From Branchinecta lynchi (taxonomy: Eukaryota; Arthropoda; Branchiopoda; Anostraca; Branchinectidae), in contig JAKZAP010000098.1 in assembly GCA_023053575.1 (NCBI GenBank), positions 116,184 through 180,183 of the forward strand: 64,000 nt of DNA, written 5' to 3'. Position 1 is the stretch's first letter. Each line of letters opens with the position of its first letter. The notes below the pieces were generated by a model. The model was given only the letters and a program-made list of their open reading frames with translations. It had not been told where the DNA came from and ran no database searches. Of this stretch, positions 11,701 through 23,198 are shown piece by piece. A program made the translations under genes and the position numbers.

Positions 11701-14700
11701 TTGTGGGAAAGACAACCTTATGGGAAAACCAAAACAGTGGGAAAACGAACCTTGTGAGAAAACAAACCTTGTGAGAAAACTAACGTTGTGGGAAAACCAA
11801 CCTTGTGGGAAAACCAACCTAGAGGAAAAAGAAATCTTGAGGGAAAACAAACCTTGTGGGAAAACAAACCTTGCGGGAAAGACAACCTTATGGGAAAACC
11901 AAAACAGTGGGAAAACAAACCTTGTGAGAAAACAAACCTTGTGGGAAAACAAACCTTGTGGGGAAACAAACCTTGTGGGAAAACAAACCTTGTGGGAAAA
12001 CCAACCTTATGGGAAAACCAACCTTGCGGGAAAACCAACCTTGGGGGAAAACAAACCTTGTGGGAAAACAAACCTTGTGGGAAAACAAACCTTGTGGGAA
12101 AACCAACCTAGTGGGAAAACAAACCTTGTGAGAAAACAAACCTTGTGGGAAAACCAACCTTATGGGGAAACAAACCTTGTGGGAAAACCAACCTTGCGGG
12201 AAAGCGAACCTTTTGGGAAAACTAACACAGTGGGAAAACAAAAATTGTGAGAAAACAATCCTTGTGGGAAAATCAAACCTTGTGGGGAAACAAACCTTGT
12301 GGGAAAACTAACCTTGTGGGAAAACAAACCTTGCGGGAAAACTAACCTTGTGGGAAAACAAACCCTGCGGGAAAACCAACCTTGTGGGAAAACCAACCTT
12401 GTGGGGAAACAAACCTTTCGGGAAAACCAACCTTGTGGGAAAACAAACCTTGTGGGAAAACCAACCTTGTGGGAAAACAAACCCTGTGAGAAAACAAACC
12501 TTGTGGGGAAACAAACCTAGTGGGACAACAAACCTTGTGAGAAAACAAACCTTGTGGGAAAACCAACCTTGCGGGAAAGCGAACCTTGCGGGAAAGCGAA
12601 CCTTTTGGGAAAACCAACACAGTGGGAAAACAAACCTTGTGAGAAAACAATCCTTGTGGGAAAACAAACCTTGTGGGGAAACAAACCTTGTGGGGAAACA
12701 AACCTTGTGGGAAAACTAACCTTGTGGGAAAACAAACCTTGCGGGAAAACTAACCTTGTGAGAAAACAAACCCTGCGGGAAAACCAACCTTGTGGGAAAA
12801 CCAACCTTGTGGAGAAACAAACCTTTCGGGAAAACAAACCTTGTGGGAAAACAAACCTTGTGGGAAAAGAAACCTTGTGGGAAAACAAACCTTGTGGGAA
12901 AACAAACCTTGTGAGAAAACAAACCTTGTGGGGAAACAAACCTTGGGGGAAAACCAACCTTGCGGGAAAGCGAACCTTTTGGGAAAACCAACACAGTGGG
13001 AAAACAAACCTTGTGGGAAAACCAACCTTGCGGGAAAACCAACCTTGGGGGAAAACAAAGCTTGTGGGAAAACAAACCTTGTTGGAAAACCAACCTAGTG
13101 GGAAAAACAACCTAGTGGGAAAACAAACCTTGTGAGAAAACAAACCTTGTGGGAAAACCAACCTTATGGGGAAAGCAACCCTGCGGGAAAACCAACCTTG
13201 TGGGAAAACCAACCTTGTGGGAAAACCAACCTTTTGGGAAAGCGAACCTTTTGGGAAAACCAACACAGTGGGAAAACAAACCTTGTGGGAAAACAAACCT
13301 TGTGGGGAAACAAACCTTGCGGGAAAACTAACCTTGTGGGAAAACAAACCCTGCGGGAAAACCAACCTTGTGGGAAAACCAACCTTGTGGGGAAACAAAC
13401 CTTTCGGGAAAACCAACCTTGTGGGAAAACAAACCTTGTGGGAAAACAAACCTTGTGGGGAAACAAACCTTGTGGGAAAACCAACCTTGCGGGAAAGCGA
13501 ACCTTTTGGGAAAACCAACACAGTGGGAAAGCGAACCTTTTGGGAAAACTAACACAGTGGGAAAACAAAAATAGTGAGAAAACAATCCTTGTGGGAAAAA
13601 CAAACCTTGTGGGGAAACAAACCTTGTGGGAAAACCAACCTAGTGGGAAAAACAACCTTGGGGGAAAACAAAGCTTGTGGGAAAACAAACCTTGTGGGAA
13701 AACCAACCTAGTGGGAAAAACAACCTAGTGGGAAAACAAACACAGTGGGAAAACAAACCTTGTGGGAAAACAAACCTTGTGGGGAAACAAACCTTGCGGG
13801 AAAACTAACCTTGTGGGAAAACAAACCCTGCGGGAAAACCAACCTTGGGGGAAAACAAAGCTTGTGGGAAAACAAACCTTGTGGGAAAACCAACCTAGTG
13901 GGAAAAACAACCTAGTGGGAAAACAAACCTTGTGAGAAAACAAACCTTTTGGGAAAACCAACCTTATGGGGAAAGCAACCCTGCGGGAAAACCAACCTTG
14001 TGGGAAAACCAACCTTGTGGGAAAACCAACCTTGTGGGAAAACCAACCTTGTGGGAAAGCGAACCTTTTGGGAAAACCAACACAGTGGGAAAACAAACCT
14101 TGTGGGAAAACAAACCTTGTGGGGAAACAAACCTTGCGGGAAAACTAACCTTGTGGGAAAACAAACCCTGCGGGAAAACCAAACTTGTGGGAAAACCAAC
14201 CTTGTGGGGAAACAAACCTTTCGGGAAAACCAACCTTGTGGGAAAGCAAACCTTGCGGGAAAACTAACCTTGTGGGAAAACAAACCCTGCGGGAAAACCA
14301 ACCTTGTGGGAAAACCAACCTTGTGGGGAAACAAACCTTTCGGGAAAACCAACCTTGTGGGAAAACAAACCTTGTGGGAAAACAAACCTTGTGGGGAAAC
14401 AAACCTTGTGGGAAAACCAACCTTGCGGGAAAGCGAACCTTTTGGGAAAACCAACACAGTGGGAAAACAAACCTTGTGGGTAAACCAACCTTGCGGGAAA
14501 ACCAACCTTGGGGGAAAACAAAGCTTGTGGGAAAACAAACCTTGTGGGAAAACCAACCTAGTGGGAAAAACAACCTACTGGGAAAACAAACCTTGTGAGA
14601 AAACAAACCTTGTGGGAAAACCAACCTTATGGGGAAAGCAACCCTGCAGGAAAACCATCCTTGTGGGAAAACCAACCTTGTGGGAAAGCGAACCTTTTGG

Positions 14701-16140
14701 GAAAACCAACACAGTAGGAAAACAAACCTTGTGGGAAAACCAACCTTGCGGGAAAACCAACCTTGGGGGAAAAGAAACCTTGTCCGAAAATAAACCTTGT
14801 GGGGAAACAAACCTAGTGGGAAAACAAACCTTGTGAGAAAACAATCCTTGTTGGAAAACAAAACTTGTGGGGAAAAAAACCTTGCGGGAAAACTAACCTT
14901 GTGGGAAAACAAACCCTGCGGGAAAACCAACCTTGTGGGAAAACCAACCTTGTGGGGAAACAAACCTTGTGGGAAAACCAACCTTGTGAGAAAACTAACA
15001 TTGTGGGAAAGACAACCTTATGGGAAAACCAAAACAGTGGGAAAACGAACCTTGTGAGAAAACAAACCTTGTGAGAAAACTAACGTTGTGGGAAAACCAA
15101 CCTTGTGGGAAAACCAACCTAGAGGAAAAAGAAATCTTGAGGGAAAACAAACCTTGTGGGAAAACAAACCTTGCGGGAAAGACAACCTTATGGGAAAACC
15201 AAAACAGTGGGAAAACGAACCTTGTGAGAAAACAAACCTTGTGAGAAAACTAACGTTGTGGGAAAACCAACCTTGTGGGAAAACCAACCTAGAGGAAAAA
15301 GAAATCTTGAGGGAAAACAAACCTTGTGGGAAAACAAACCTTGCGGGAAAGACAACCTTATGGGAAAACCAAAACAGTGGGAAAACAAACCTTGTGAGAA
15401 AACAAACCTTGTGGGAAAACAAACCTTGTGGGGAAACAAACCTTGTGGGAAAACAAACCTTGTGAGAAAACCAACCTTATGGGAAAACCAACCTTGCGGG
15501 AAAACCAACCTTGGGGGAAAACAAACCTTGTGGGAAAACAAACCTTGTGGGAAAACAAACCTTGTGGGAAAACCAACCTAGTGGGAAAACAAACCTTGTG
15601 AGAAAACAAACCTTGTGGGAAAACCAACCTTATGGGGAAACAAACCTTGTGGGAAAACCAACCTTGCGGGAAAGCGAACCTTTTGGGAAAACTAACACAG
15701 TGGGAAAACAAAAATTGTGAGAAAACAATCCTTGTGGGAAAATCAAACCTTGTGGGGAAACAAACCTTGTGGGAAAACTAACCTTGTGGGAAAACAAACC
15801 TTGCGGGAAAACTAACCTTGTGGGAAAACAAACCCTGCGGGAAAACCAACCTTGTGGGAAAACCAACCTTGTGGGGAAACAAACTTTTCGGGAAAACCAA
15901 CCTTGTGGGAAAACAAACCTTGTGGGAAAACCAACCTTGTGGGAAAACAAACCCTGTGAGAAAACAAACCTTGTGGGGAAACAAACCTAGTGGGACAACA
16001 AACCTTGTGAGAAAACAAACCTTGTGGGAAAACCAACCTTGCGGGAAAGCGAACCTTGCGGGAAAGCGAACCTTTTGGGAAAACCAACACAGTGGGAAAA
16101 CAAACCTTGTGAGAAAACAATCATTGTGGGAAAACAAACC
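8770..16140 (+). repeat. ~7.4 kb tandem duplication, copy 1 (A+B dimer)
   Basis: Copy 1 of a super-repeat made of HORs A and B plus about 0.36 kb before A. The AAAGAGAACC unit near 8850 recurs 7382 bp later. The right end is a scar: left of about 16130 the sequence aligns with 22.8-23.34 kb (offset 7212, sharing the private unit AATCATTGTGGG), and right of it with 8.77 kb onward (offset 7382). That is the pattern expected from unequal exchange. Confidence 0.82.
9132..12516 (+). repeat. Satellite 1 higher-order repeat, copy A (3385 bp)
   Basis: One full HOR of 199 units: 197 of 17 bp plus two 18-bp units, TGTGGGAAAAACAAACC near 10206 and TGTGGGAAAATCAAACC near 12254. It contains CTAGTGGG doublets, the TTATGGGG unit, and units with an AAGCTT hexamer (a HindIII site). 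Over 9132-10136, read as codons on the minus strand (334 residues), it differs from copy C at one residue and from copy B at three. That pairs A with C. Boundaries are set at a repeated landmark and are arbitrary in phase. Confidence 0.9.
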
Positions 16141-16513
16141 TTGTGGGAAAACAAACCTTGTGGGAAAACAAACCTTGTGGGGAAACAAACCTTGTGGGAA
16201 AACCAACCTTGCGGGAAAGCGAACCTTTTGGGAAAGAGAACCTTTTGGGAAAACCAACACAGTGGGAAAACAAACCTTTTGGGTAAACCAACCTTGCGGG
16301 AAAACCAACCTTGGGGGAAAACAAAGCTTGTGGGAAAACAAACCCTGCGGGAAAACCAACCTTGTGGGAAAACCAACCTTGTGGGGAAACAAACCTTTCT
16401 GGAAAACCAACCTTGTGGGAAAACAAACCTTGTGGTAAAACAAACCTTGTGGGAAAACAAACCTTGTGGGAAAACAAACCTTGTGAGAAAACAAACCTTG
16501 TGGGGAAACAAAC
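12517..16513 (+). repeat. Satellite 1 higher-order repeat, copy B (3997 bp)
   Basis: 235 units including the same two 18-bp units (near 13591 and 15732). It starts with the CCTAGTGGGACAAC variant shared with D and E. It is 612 bp (36 units) longer than A because its end holds a chimeric segment: about 15985-16130 resembles the start of another HOR, and about 16140-16513 resembles 8758-9131. B also carries extra GAGGAAAAAGAAATC units at 15.1-15.3 kb. Confidence 0.88.
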
Positions 16514-19500
16514 CTAGTGGGAAAACAAACCTTGTGAGAAAACAAACCTTGTGGGAAAACCAACCTTGCGGGAAAGCGAACCTTGCGGGAAAGCGAACCT
16601 TTTGGGAAAACCAACACAGTGGGAAAACAAACCTTGTGAGAAAACAATCCTTGTGGGAAAACAAACCTTGTGGGGAAACAAACCTTGTGGGGAAACAAAC
16701 CTTGTGGGAAAACTAACCTCGTGGGAAAACAAACCTTGCGGGAAAACTAACCTTGTGAGAAAACAAACCCTGCGGGAAAACCAACCTTGTGGGAAAACCA
16801 ACCTTGTGGAGAAACAAACCTTTCGGGAAAACAAACCTTGTGGGAAAACAAACCTTGTGGGAAAAGAAACCTTGTGGGAAAACAAACCTTGTGGGAAAAC
16901 AAACCTTGTGAGAAAACAAACCTTGTGGGGAAACAAACCTTTGGGGAAAACCAACCTTGCGGGAAAGCGAACCTTTTGGGAAAACCAACACAGTGGGAAA
17001 ACAAACCTTGTGGGAAAACCAACCTTGCGGGAAAACCAACCTTGGGGGAAAACAAAGCTTGTGGGAAAACAAACCTTGTTGGAAAACCAACCTAGTGGGA
17101 AAAACAACCTAGTGGGAAAACAAACCTTGTGAGAAAACAAACCTTGTGGGAAAACCAACCTTATGGGGAAAGCAACCCTGCGGGAAAACCAACCTTGTGG
17201 GAAAACCAACCTTGTGGGAAAACCAACCTTTTGGGAAAGCGAACCTTTTGGGAAAACCAACACAGTGGGAAAAAAAACCTTGTGGGAAAACAAACCTTGT
17301 GGGGAAACAAACCTTGCGGGAAAACTAACCTTGTGGGAAAACAAACCCTGCGGGAAAACCAACCTTGTGGGAAAACCAACCTTGTGGGGAAACAAACCTT
17401 TCGGGAAAACCAACCTTGTGGGAAAACAAACCTTGTGGGAAAACAAACCTTGTGGGGAAACAAACCTTGTGGGAAAACCAACCTTGCGGGAAAGCGAACC
17501 TTTTGGGAAAACCAACACAGTGGGAAAGCGAACCTTTTGGGAAAACTAACACAGTGGGAAAACAAAAATTGTGAGAAAACAATCCTTGTGGGAAAAACAA
17601 ACCTTGTGGGGAAACAAACCTTGTGGGAAAACCAACCTAGTGGGAAAAACAACCTTGGGGGAAAACAAAGCTTGTGGGAAAACAAACCTTGTGGGAAAAC
17701 CAACCTAGTGGGAAAAACAACCTAGTGGGAAAACAAACACAGTGGGAAAACAAACCTTGTGGGAAAACAAACCTTGTGGGGAAACAAACCTTGCGGGAAA
17801 ACTAACCTTGTGGGAAAACAAACCCTGCGGGAAAACCAACCTTGGGGGAAAACAAAGCTTGTGGGAAAACAAACCTTGTGGGAAAACCAACCTAGTGGGA
17901 AAAACAACCTAGTGGGAAAACAAACCTTGTGAGAAAACAAACCTTTTGGGAAAACCAACCTTATGGGGAAAGCAACCCTGCGGGAAAACCAACCTTGTGG
18001 GAAAACCAACCTTGTGGGAAAACCAACCTTGTGGGAAAACCAACCTTGTGGGAAAGCGAACCTTTTGGGAAAACCAACACAGTGGGAAAACAAACCTTGT
18101 GGGAAAACAAACCTTGTGGGGAAACAAACCTTGCGGGAAAACTAACCTTGTGGGAAAACAAACCCTGCGGGAAAACCAAACTTGTGGGAAAACCAACCTT
18201 GTGGGGAAACAAACCTTTCGGGAAAACCAACCTTGTGGGAAAGCAAACCTTGCGGGAAAACTAACCTTGTGGGAAAACAAACCCTGCGGGAAAACCAACC
18301 TTGTGGGAAAACCAACCTTGTGGGGAAACAAACCTTTCGGGAAAACCAACCTTGTGGGAAAACAAACCTTGTGGGAAAACAAACCTTGTGGGGAAACAAA
18401 CCTTGTGGGAAAACCAACCTTGCGGGAAAGCGAACCTTTTGGGAAAACCAACACAGTGGGAAAACAAACCTTGTGGGTAAACCAACCTTGCGGGAAAACC
18501 AACCTTGGGGGAAAACAAAGCTTGTGGGAAAACAAACCTTGTGGGAAAACCAACCTAGTGGGAAAAACAACCTACTGGGAAAACAAACCTTGTGAGAAAA
18601 CAAACCTTGTGGGAAAACCAACCTTATGGGGAAAGCAACCCTGCAGGAAAACCATCCTTGTGGGAAAACCAACCTTGTGGGAAAGCGAACCTTTTGGGAA
18701 AACCAACACAGTAGGAAAACAAACCTTGTGGGAAAACCAACCTTGCGGGAAAACCAACCTTGGGGGAAAAGAAACCTTGTCCGAAAATAAACCTTGTGGG
18801 GAAACAAACCTAGTGGGAAAACAAACCTTGTGAGAAAACAATCCTTGTTGGAAAACAAAACTTGTGGGGAAAAAAACCTTGCGGGAAAACTAACCTTGTG
18901 GGAAAACAAACCCTGCGGGAAAACCAACCTTGTGGGAAAACCAACCTTGTGGGGAAACAAACCTTGTGGGAAAACCAACCTTGTGAGAAAACTAACATTG
19001 TGGGAAAACCAACCTTGTGGGAAAGCCAACCTAGAGGAAAAACAAATCTTGAGGGAAAACAAACCTTGTGGGAAAACAAACCTTGTGGGAAAGACAACCT
19101 TATGGGAAAACCAAAACAGTGGGAAAACGAACCTTGTGAGAAAACAAACCTTGTGAGAAAACTAACGTTGTGGGAAAACCAACCTTGTGGGAAAACCAAC
19201 CTAGAGGAAAAAGAAATCTTGAGGGAAAACAAACCTTGTGGGAAAACAAACCTTGCGGGAAAGACAACCTTATGGGAAAACCAAAACAGTGGGAAAACAA
19301 ACCTTGTGAGAAAACAAACCTTGTGGGAAAACCAACCTTATGGGAAAACCAACCTTGCGGGAAAACCAACCTTGGGGGAAAACAAACCTTGTGGGAAAAC
19401 AAACCTTGTGGGAAAACAAACCTTGTGGGAAAACCAACCTAGTGGGAAAACAAACCTTGTGAGAAAACAAACCTTGTGGGAAAACCAACCTTATGGGGAA

Positions 19501-19847
19501 ACAAACCTTGTGGGAAAACCAACCTTGCGGGAAAGCGAACCTTTTGGGAAAACTAACACAGTGGGAAAACAAAAATTGTGAGAAAACAATCCTTGTGGGA
19601 AAATCAAACCTTGTGGGGAAACAAACCTTGTGGGAAAACTAACCTTGTGGGAAAACAAACCTTGCGGGAAAACTAACCTTGTGGGAAAACAAACCCTGCG
19701 GGAAAACCAACCTTGTGGGAAAACCAACCTTGTGGGGATACAAACCTTTCGGGAAAACCAACCTTGTGGGAAAACAAACCTTGTGGGAAAACCAACCTTG
19801 TGGGAAAACAAACCCTGCGAGAAAACAAACCTTGTGGGGAAACAAAC
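16514..19847 (+). repeat. Satellite 1 higher-order repeat, copy C (3334 bp)
   Basis: 196 units, with 18-bp units near 17587 and 19592. It is nearly identical to A at an offset of 7382 bp, falling to 7331 bp after losing exactly three units in the 18.8-19.5 kb part. It shares A-specific variants such as GTGGGAAAAAAAACC near 17268 and CAAAAATTGTGAG near 17562. Confidence 0.88.
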
Positions 19848-22800
19848 CTAGTGGGACAACAAACCTTGTGAGAAAACAAACCTTGTGGGAAAACCAACCT
19901 TGCGGGAAAGCGAACCTTGCGGGAAAGCGAACCTTTTGGGAAAACCAACACAGTGGGAAAACAAACCTTGTGAGAAAACAATCCTTGTGGGAAAACAAAC
20001 CTTGTGGGGAAACAAACCTTGTGGGGAAACAAACCTTGTGGGAAAACTAACCTTGTGGGAAAACAAACCTTGCGGGAAAACTAACCTTGTGAGAAAACAA
20101 ACCCTGCGGGAAAACCAACCTTGTGGGAAAACCAACCTTGTGGAGAAACAAACCTTTCGGGAAAACAAACCTTGTGGGAAAACAAACCTTGTGGGAAAAG
20201 AAACCTTGTGGGAAAACAAACCTTGTGGGAAAACAAACCTTGTGAGAAAACAAACCTTGTGGGGAAACAAACCTTGGGGGAAAACCAACCTTGCGGGAAA
20301 GCGAACCTTTTGGGAAAACCAACACAGTGGGAAAACAAACCTTGTGGGAAAACCAACCTTGCGGGAAAACCAACCTTGGGGGAAAACAAAGCTTGTGGGA
20401 AAACAAACCTTGTTGGAAAACCAACCTAGTGGGAAAAACAACCTAGTGGGAAAACAAACCTTGTGAGAAAACAAACCTTGTGGGAAAACCAACCTTATGG
20501 GGAAAGCAACCCTGCGGGAAAACCAACCTTGTGGGAAAACCAACCTTGTGGGAAAACCAACCTTTTGGGAAAGCGAACCTTTTGGGAAAACCAACACAGT
20601 GGGAAAACAAACCTTGTGGGAAAACAAACCTTGTGGGGAAACAAACCTTGCGGGAAAACTAACCTTGTGGGAAAACAAACCCTGCGGGAAAACCAACCTT
20701 GTGGGAAAACCAACCTTGTGGGGAAACAAACCTTTCGGGAAAACCAACCTTGTGGGAAAACAAACCTTGTGGGAAAACAAACCTTGTGGGGAAACAAACC
20801 TTGTGGGAAAACCAACCTTGCGGGAAAGCGAACCTTTTGGGAAAACCAACACAGTGGGAAAGCGAACCTTTTGGGAAAACTAACACAGTGGGAAAACAAA
20901 AATAGTGAGAAAACAATCCTTGTGGGAAAAACAAACCTTGTGGGGAAACAAACCTTGTGGGAAAACCAACCTAGTGGGAAAAACAACCTTGGGGGAAAAC
21001 AAAGCTTGTGGGAAAACAAACCTTGTGGGAAAACCAACCTAGTGGGAAAAACAACCTAGTGGGAAAACAAACACAGTGGGAAAACAAACCTTGTGGGAAA
21101 ACAAACCTTGTGGGGAAACAAACCTTGCGGGAAAACTAACCTTGTGGGAAAACAAACCCTGCGGGAAAACCAACCTTGGGGGAAAACAAAGCTTGTGGGA
21201 AAACAAACCTTGTGGGAAAACCAACCTAGTGGGAAAAACAACCTAGTGGGAAAACAAACCTTGTGAGAAAACAAACCTTTTGGGAAAACCAACCTTATGG
21301 GGAAAGCAACCCTGCGGGAAAACCAACCTTGTGGGAAAACCAACCTTGTGGGAAAACCAACCTTGTGGGAAAACCAACCTTGTGGGAAAGCGAACCTTTT
21401 GGGAAAACCAACACAGTGGGAAAACAAACCTTGTGGGAAAACAAACCTTGTGGGGAAACAAACCTTGCGGGAAAACTAACCTTGTGGGAAAACAAACCCT
21501 GCGGGAAAACCAAACTTGTGGGAAAACCAACCTTGTGGGGAAACAAACCTTTCGGGAAAACCAACCTTGTGGGAAAGCAAACCTTGCGGGAAAACTAACC
21601 TTGTGGGAAAACAAACCCTGCGGGAAAACCAACCTTGTGGGGAAACAAACCTTTCGGGAAAACCAACCTTGTGGGAAAACAAACCTTGTGGGAAAACAAA
21701 CCTTGTGGGGAAACAAACCTTGTGGGAAAACCAACCTTGCGGGAAAGCGAACCTTTTGGGAAAACCAACACAGTGGGAAAACAAACCTTGTGGGTAAACC
21801 AACCTTGCGGGAAAACCAACCTTGGGGGAAAACAAAGCTTGTGGGAAAACAAACCTTGTGGGAAAACCAACCTAGTGGGAAAAACAACCTACTGGGAAAA
21901 CAAACCTTGTGAGAAAACAAACCTTGTGGGAAAACCAACCTTATGGGGAAAGCAACCCTGCAGGAAAACCATCCTTGTGGGAAAACCAACCTTGTGGGAA
22001 AGCGAACCTTTTGGGAAAACCAACACAGTAGGAAAACAAACCTTGTGGGAAAACCAACCTTGCGGGAAAACCAACCTTGGGGGAAAAGAAACCTGGTCCG
22101 AAAATAAACCTTGTGGGGAAACAAACCTAGTGGGAAAACAAACCTTGTGAGAAAACAATCCTTGTTGGAAAACAAAACTTGTGGGGAAAAAAACCTTGCG
22201 GGAAAACTAACCTTGTGGGAAAACAAACCCTGCGGGAAAACCAACCTTGTGGGAAAACCAACCTTGTGGGGAAACAAACCTTGTGGGAAAACCAACCTTG
22301 TGAGAAAACTAACATTGTGGGAAAACCAACCTTGTGGGAAAGCCAACCTAGAGGAAAAACAAATCTTGAGGGAAAACAAACCTTGTGGGAAAACAAACCT
22401 TGTGGGAAAGACAACCTTATGGGAAAACCAAAACAGTGGGAAAACGAACCTTGTGAGAAAACAAACCTTGTGAGAAAACTAACGTTGTGGGAAAACCAAC
22501 CTTGTGGGAAAACCAACCTAGAGGAAAAAGAAATCTTGAGGGAAAACAAACCTTGTGGGAAAACAAACCTTGCGGGAAAGACAACCTTATGGGAAAACCA
22601 AAACAGTGGGAAAACAAACCTTGTGGGAAAACAAACCTTGTGGGGAAACAAACCTTGTGGGAAAACAAACCTTGTGGGAAAACCAACCTTATGGGAAAAC
22701 CAACCTTGCGGGAAAACCAACCTTGGGGGAAAACAAACCTTGTGGGAAAACAAACCTTGTGGGAAAACAAACCTTGTGGGAAAACCAACCTAGTGGGAAA

Positions 22801-23198
22801 ACAAACCTTGTGAGAAAACAAACCTTGTGGGAAAACCAACCTTATGGGGAAACAAACCTTGTGGGAAAACCAACCTTGCGGGAAAGCGAACCTTTTGGGA
22901 AAACTAACACAGTGGGAAAACAAAAATTGTGAGAAAACAATCCTTGTGGGAAAATCAAACCTTGTGGGGAAACAAACCTTGTGGGAAAACTAACCTTGTG
23001 GGAAAACAAACCTTGCGGGAAAACTAACCTTGTGGGAAAACAAACCCTGCGGGAAAACCAACCTTGTGGGAAAACCAACCTTGTGGGGAAACAAACCTTT
23101 CGGGAAAACCAACCTTGTGGGAAAACAAACCTTGTGGGAAAACCAACCTTGTGGGAAAACAAACCCTGTGAGAAAACAAACCTTGTGGGGAAACAAAC
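19848..23198 (+). repeat. Satellite 1 higher-order repeat, copy D (3351 bp)
   Basis: 197 units, with 18-bp units near 20921 and 22943. It is nearly identical to B (offset 7331 bp) and shares B-specific variants: CCTAGTGGGACAAC at the start and CAAAAATAGTGAG near 20895. It has lost a run near 21.6 kb and others later, so its tail aligns with B at an offset of 7212 bp. Every offset change is a multiple of 17. Confidence 0.88.
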
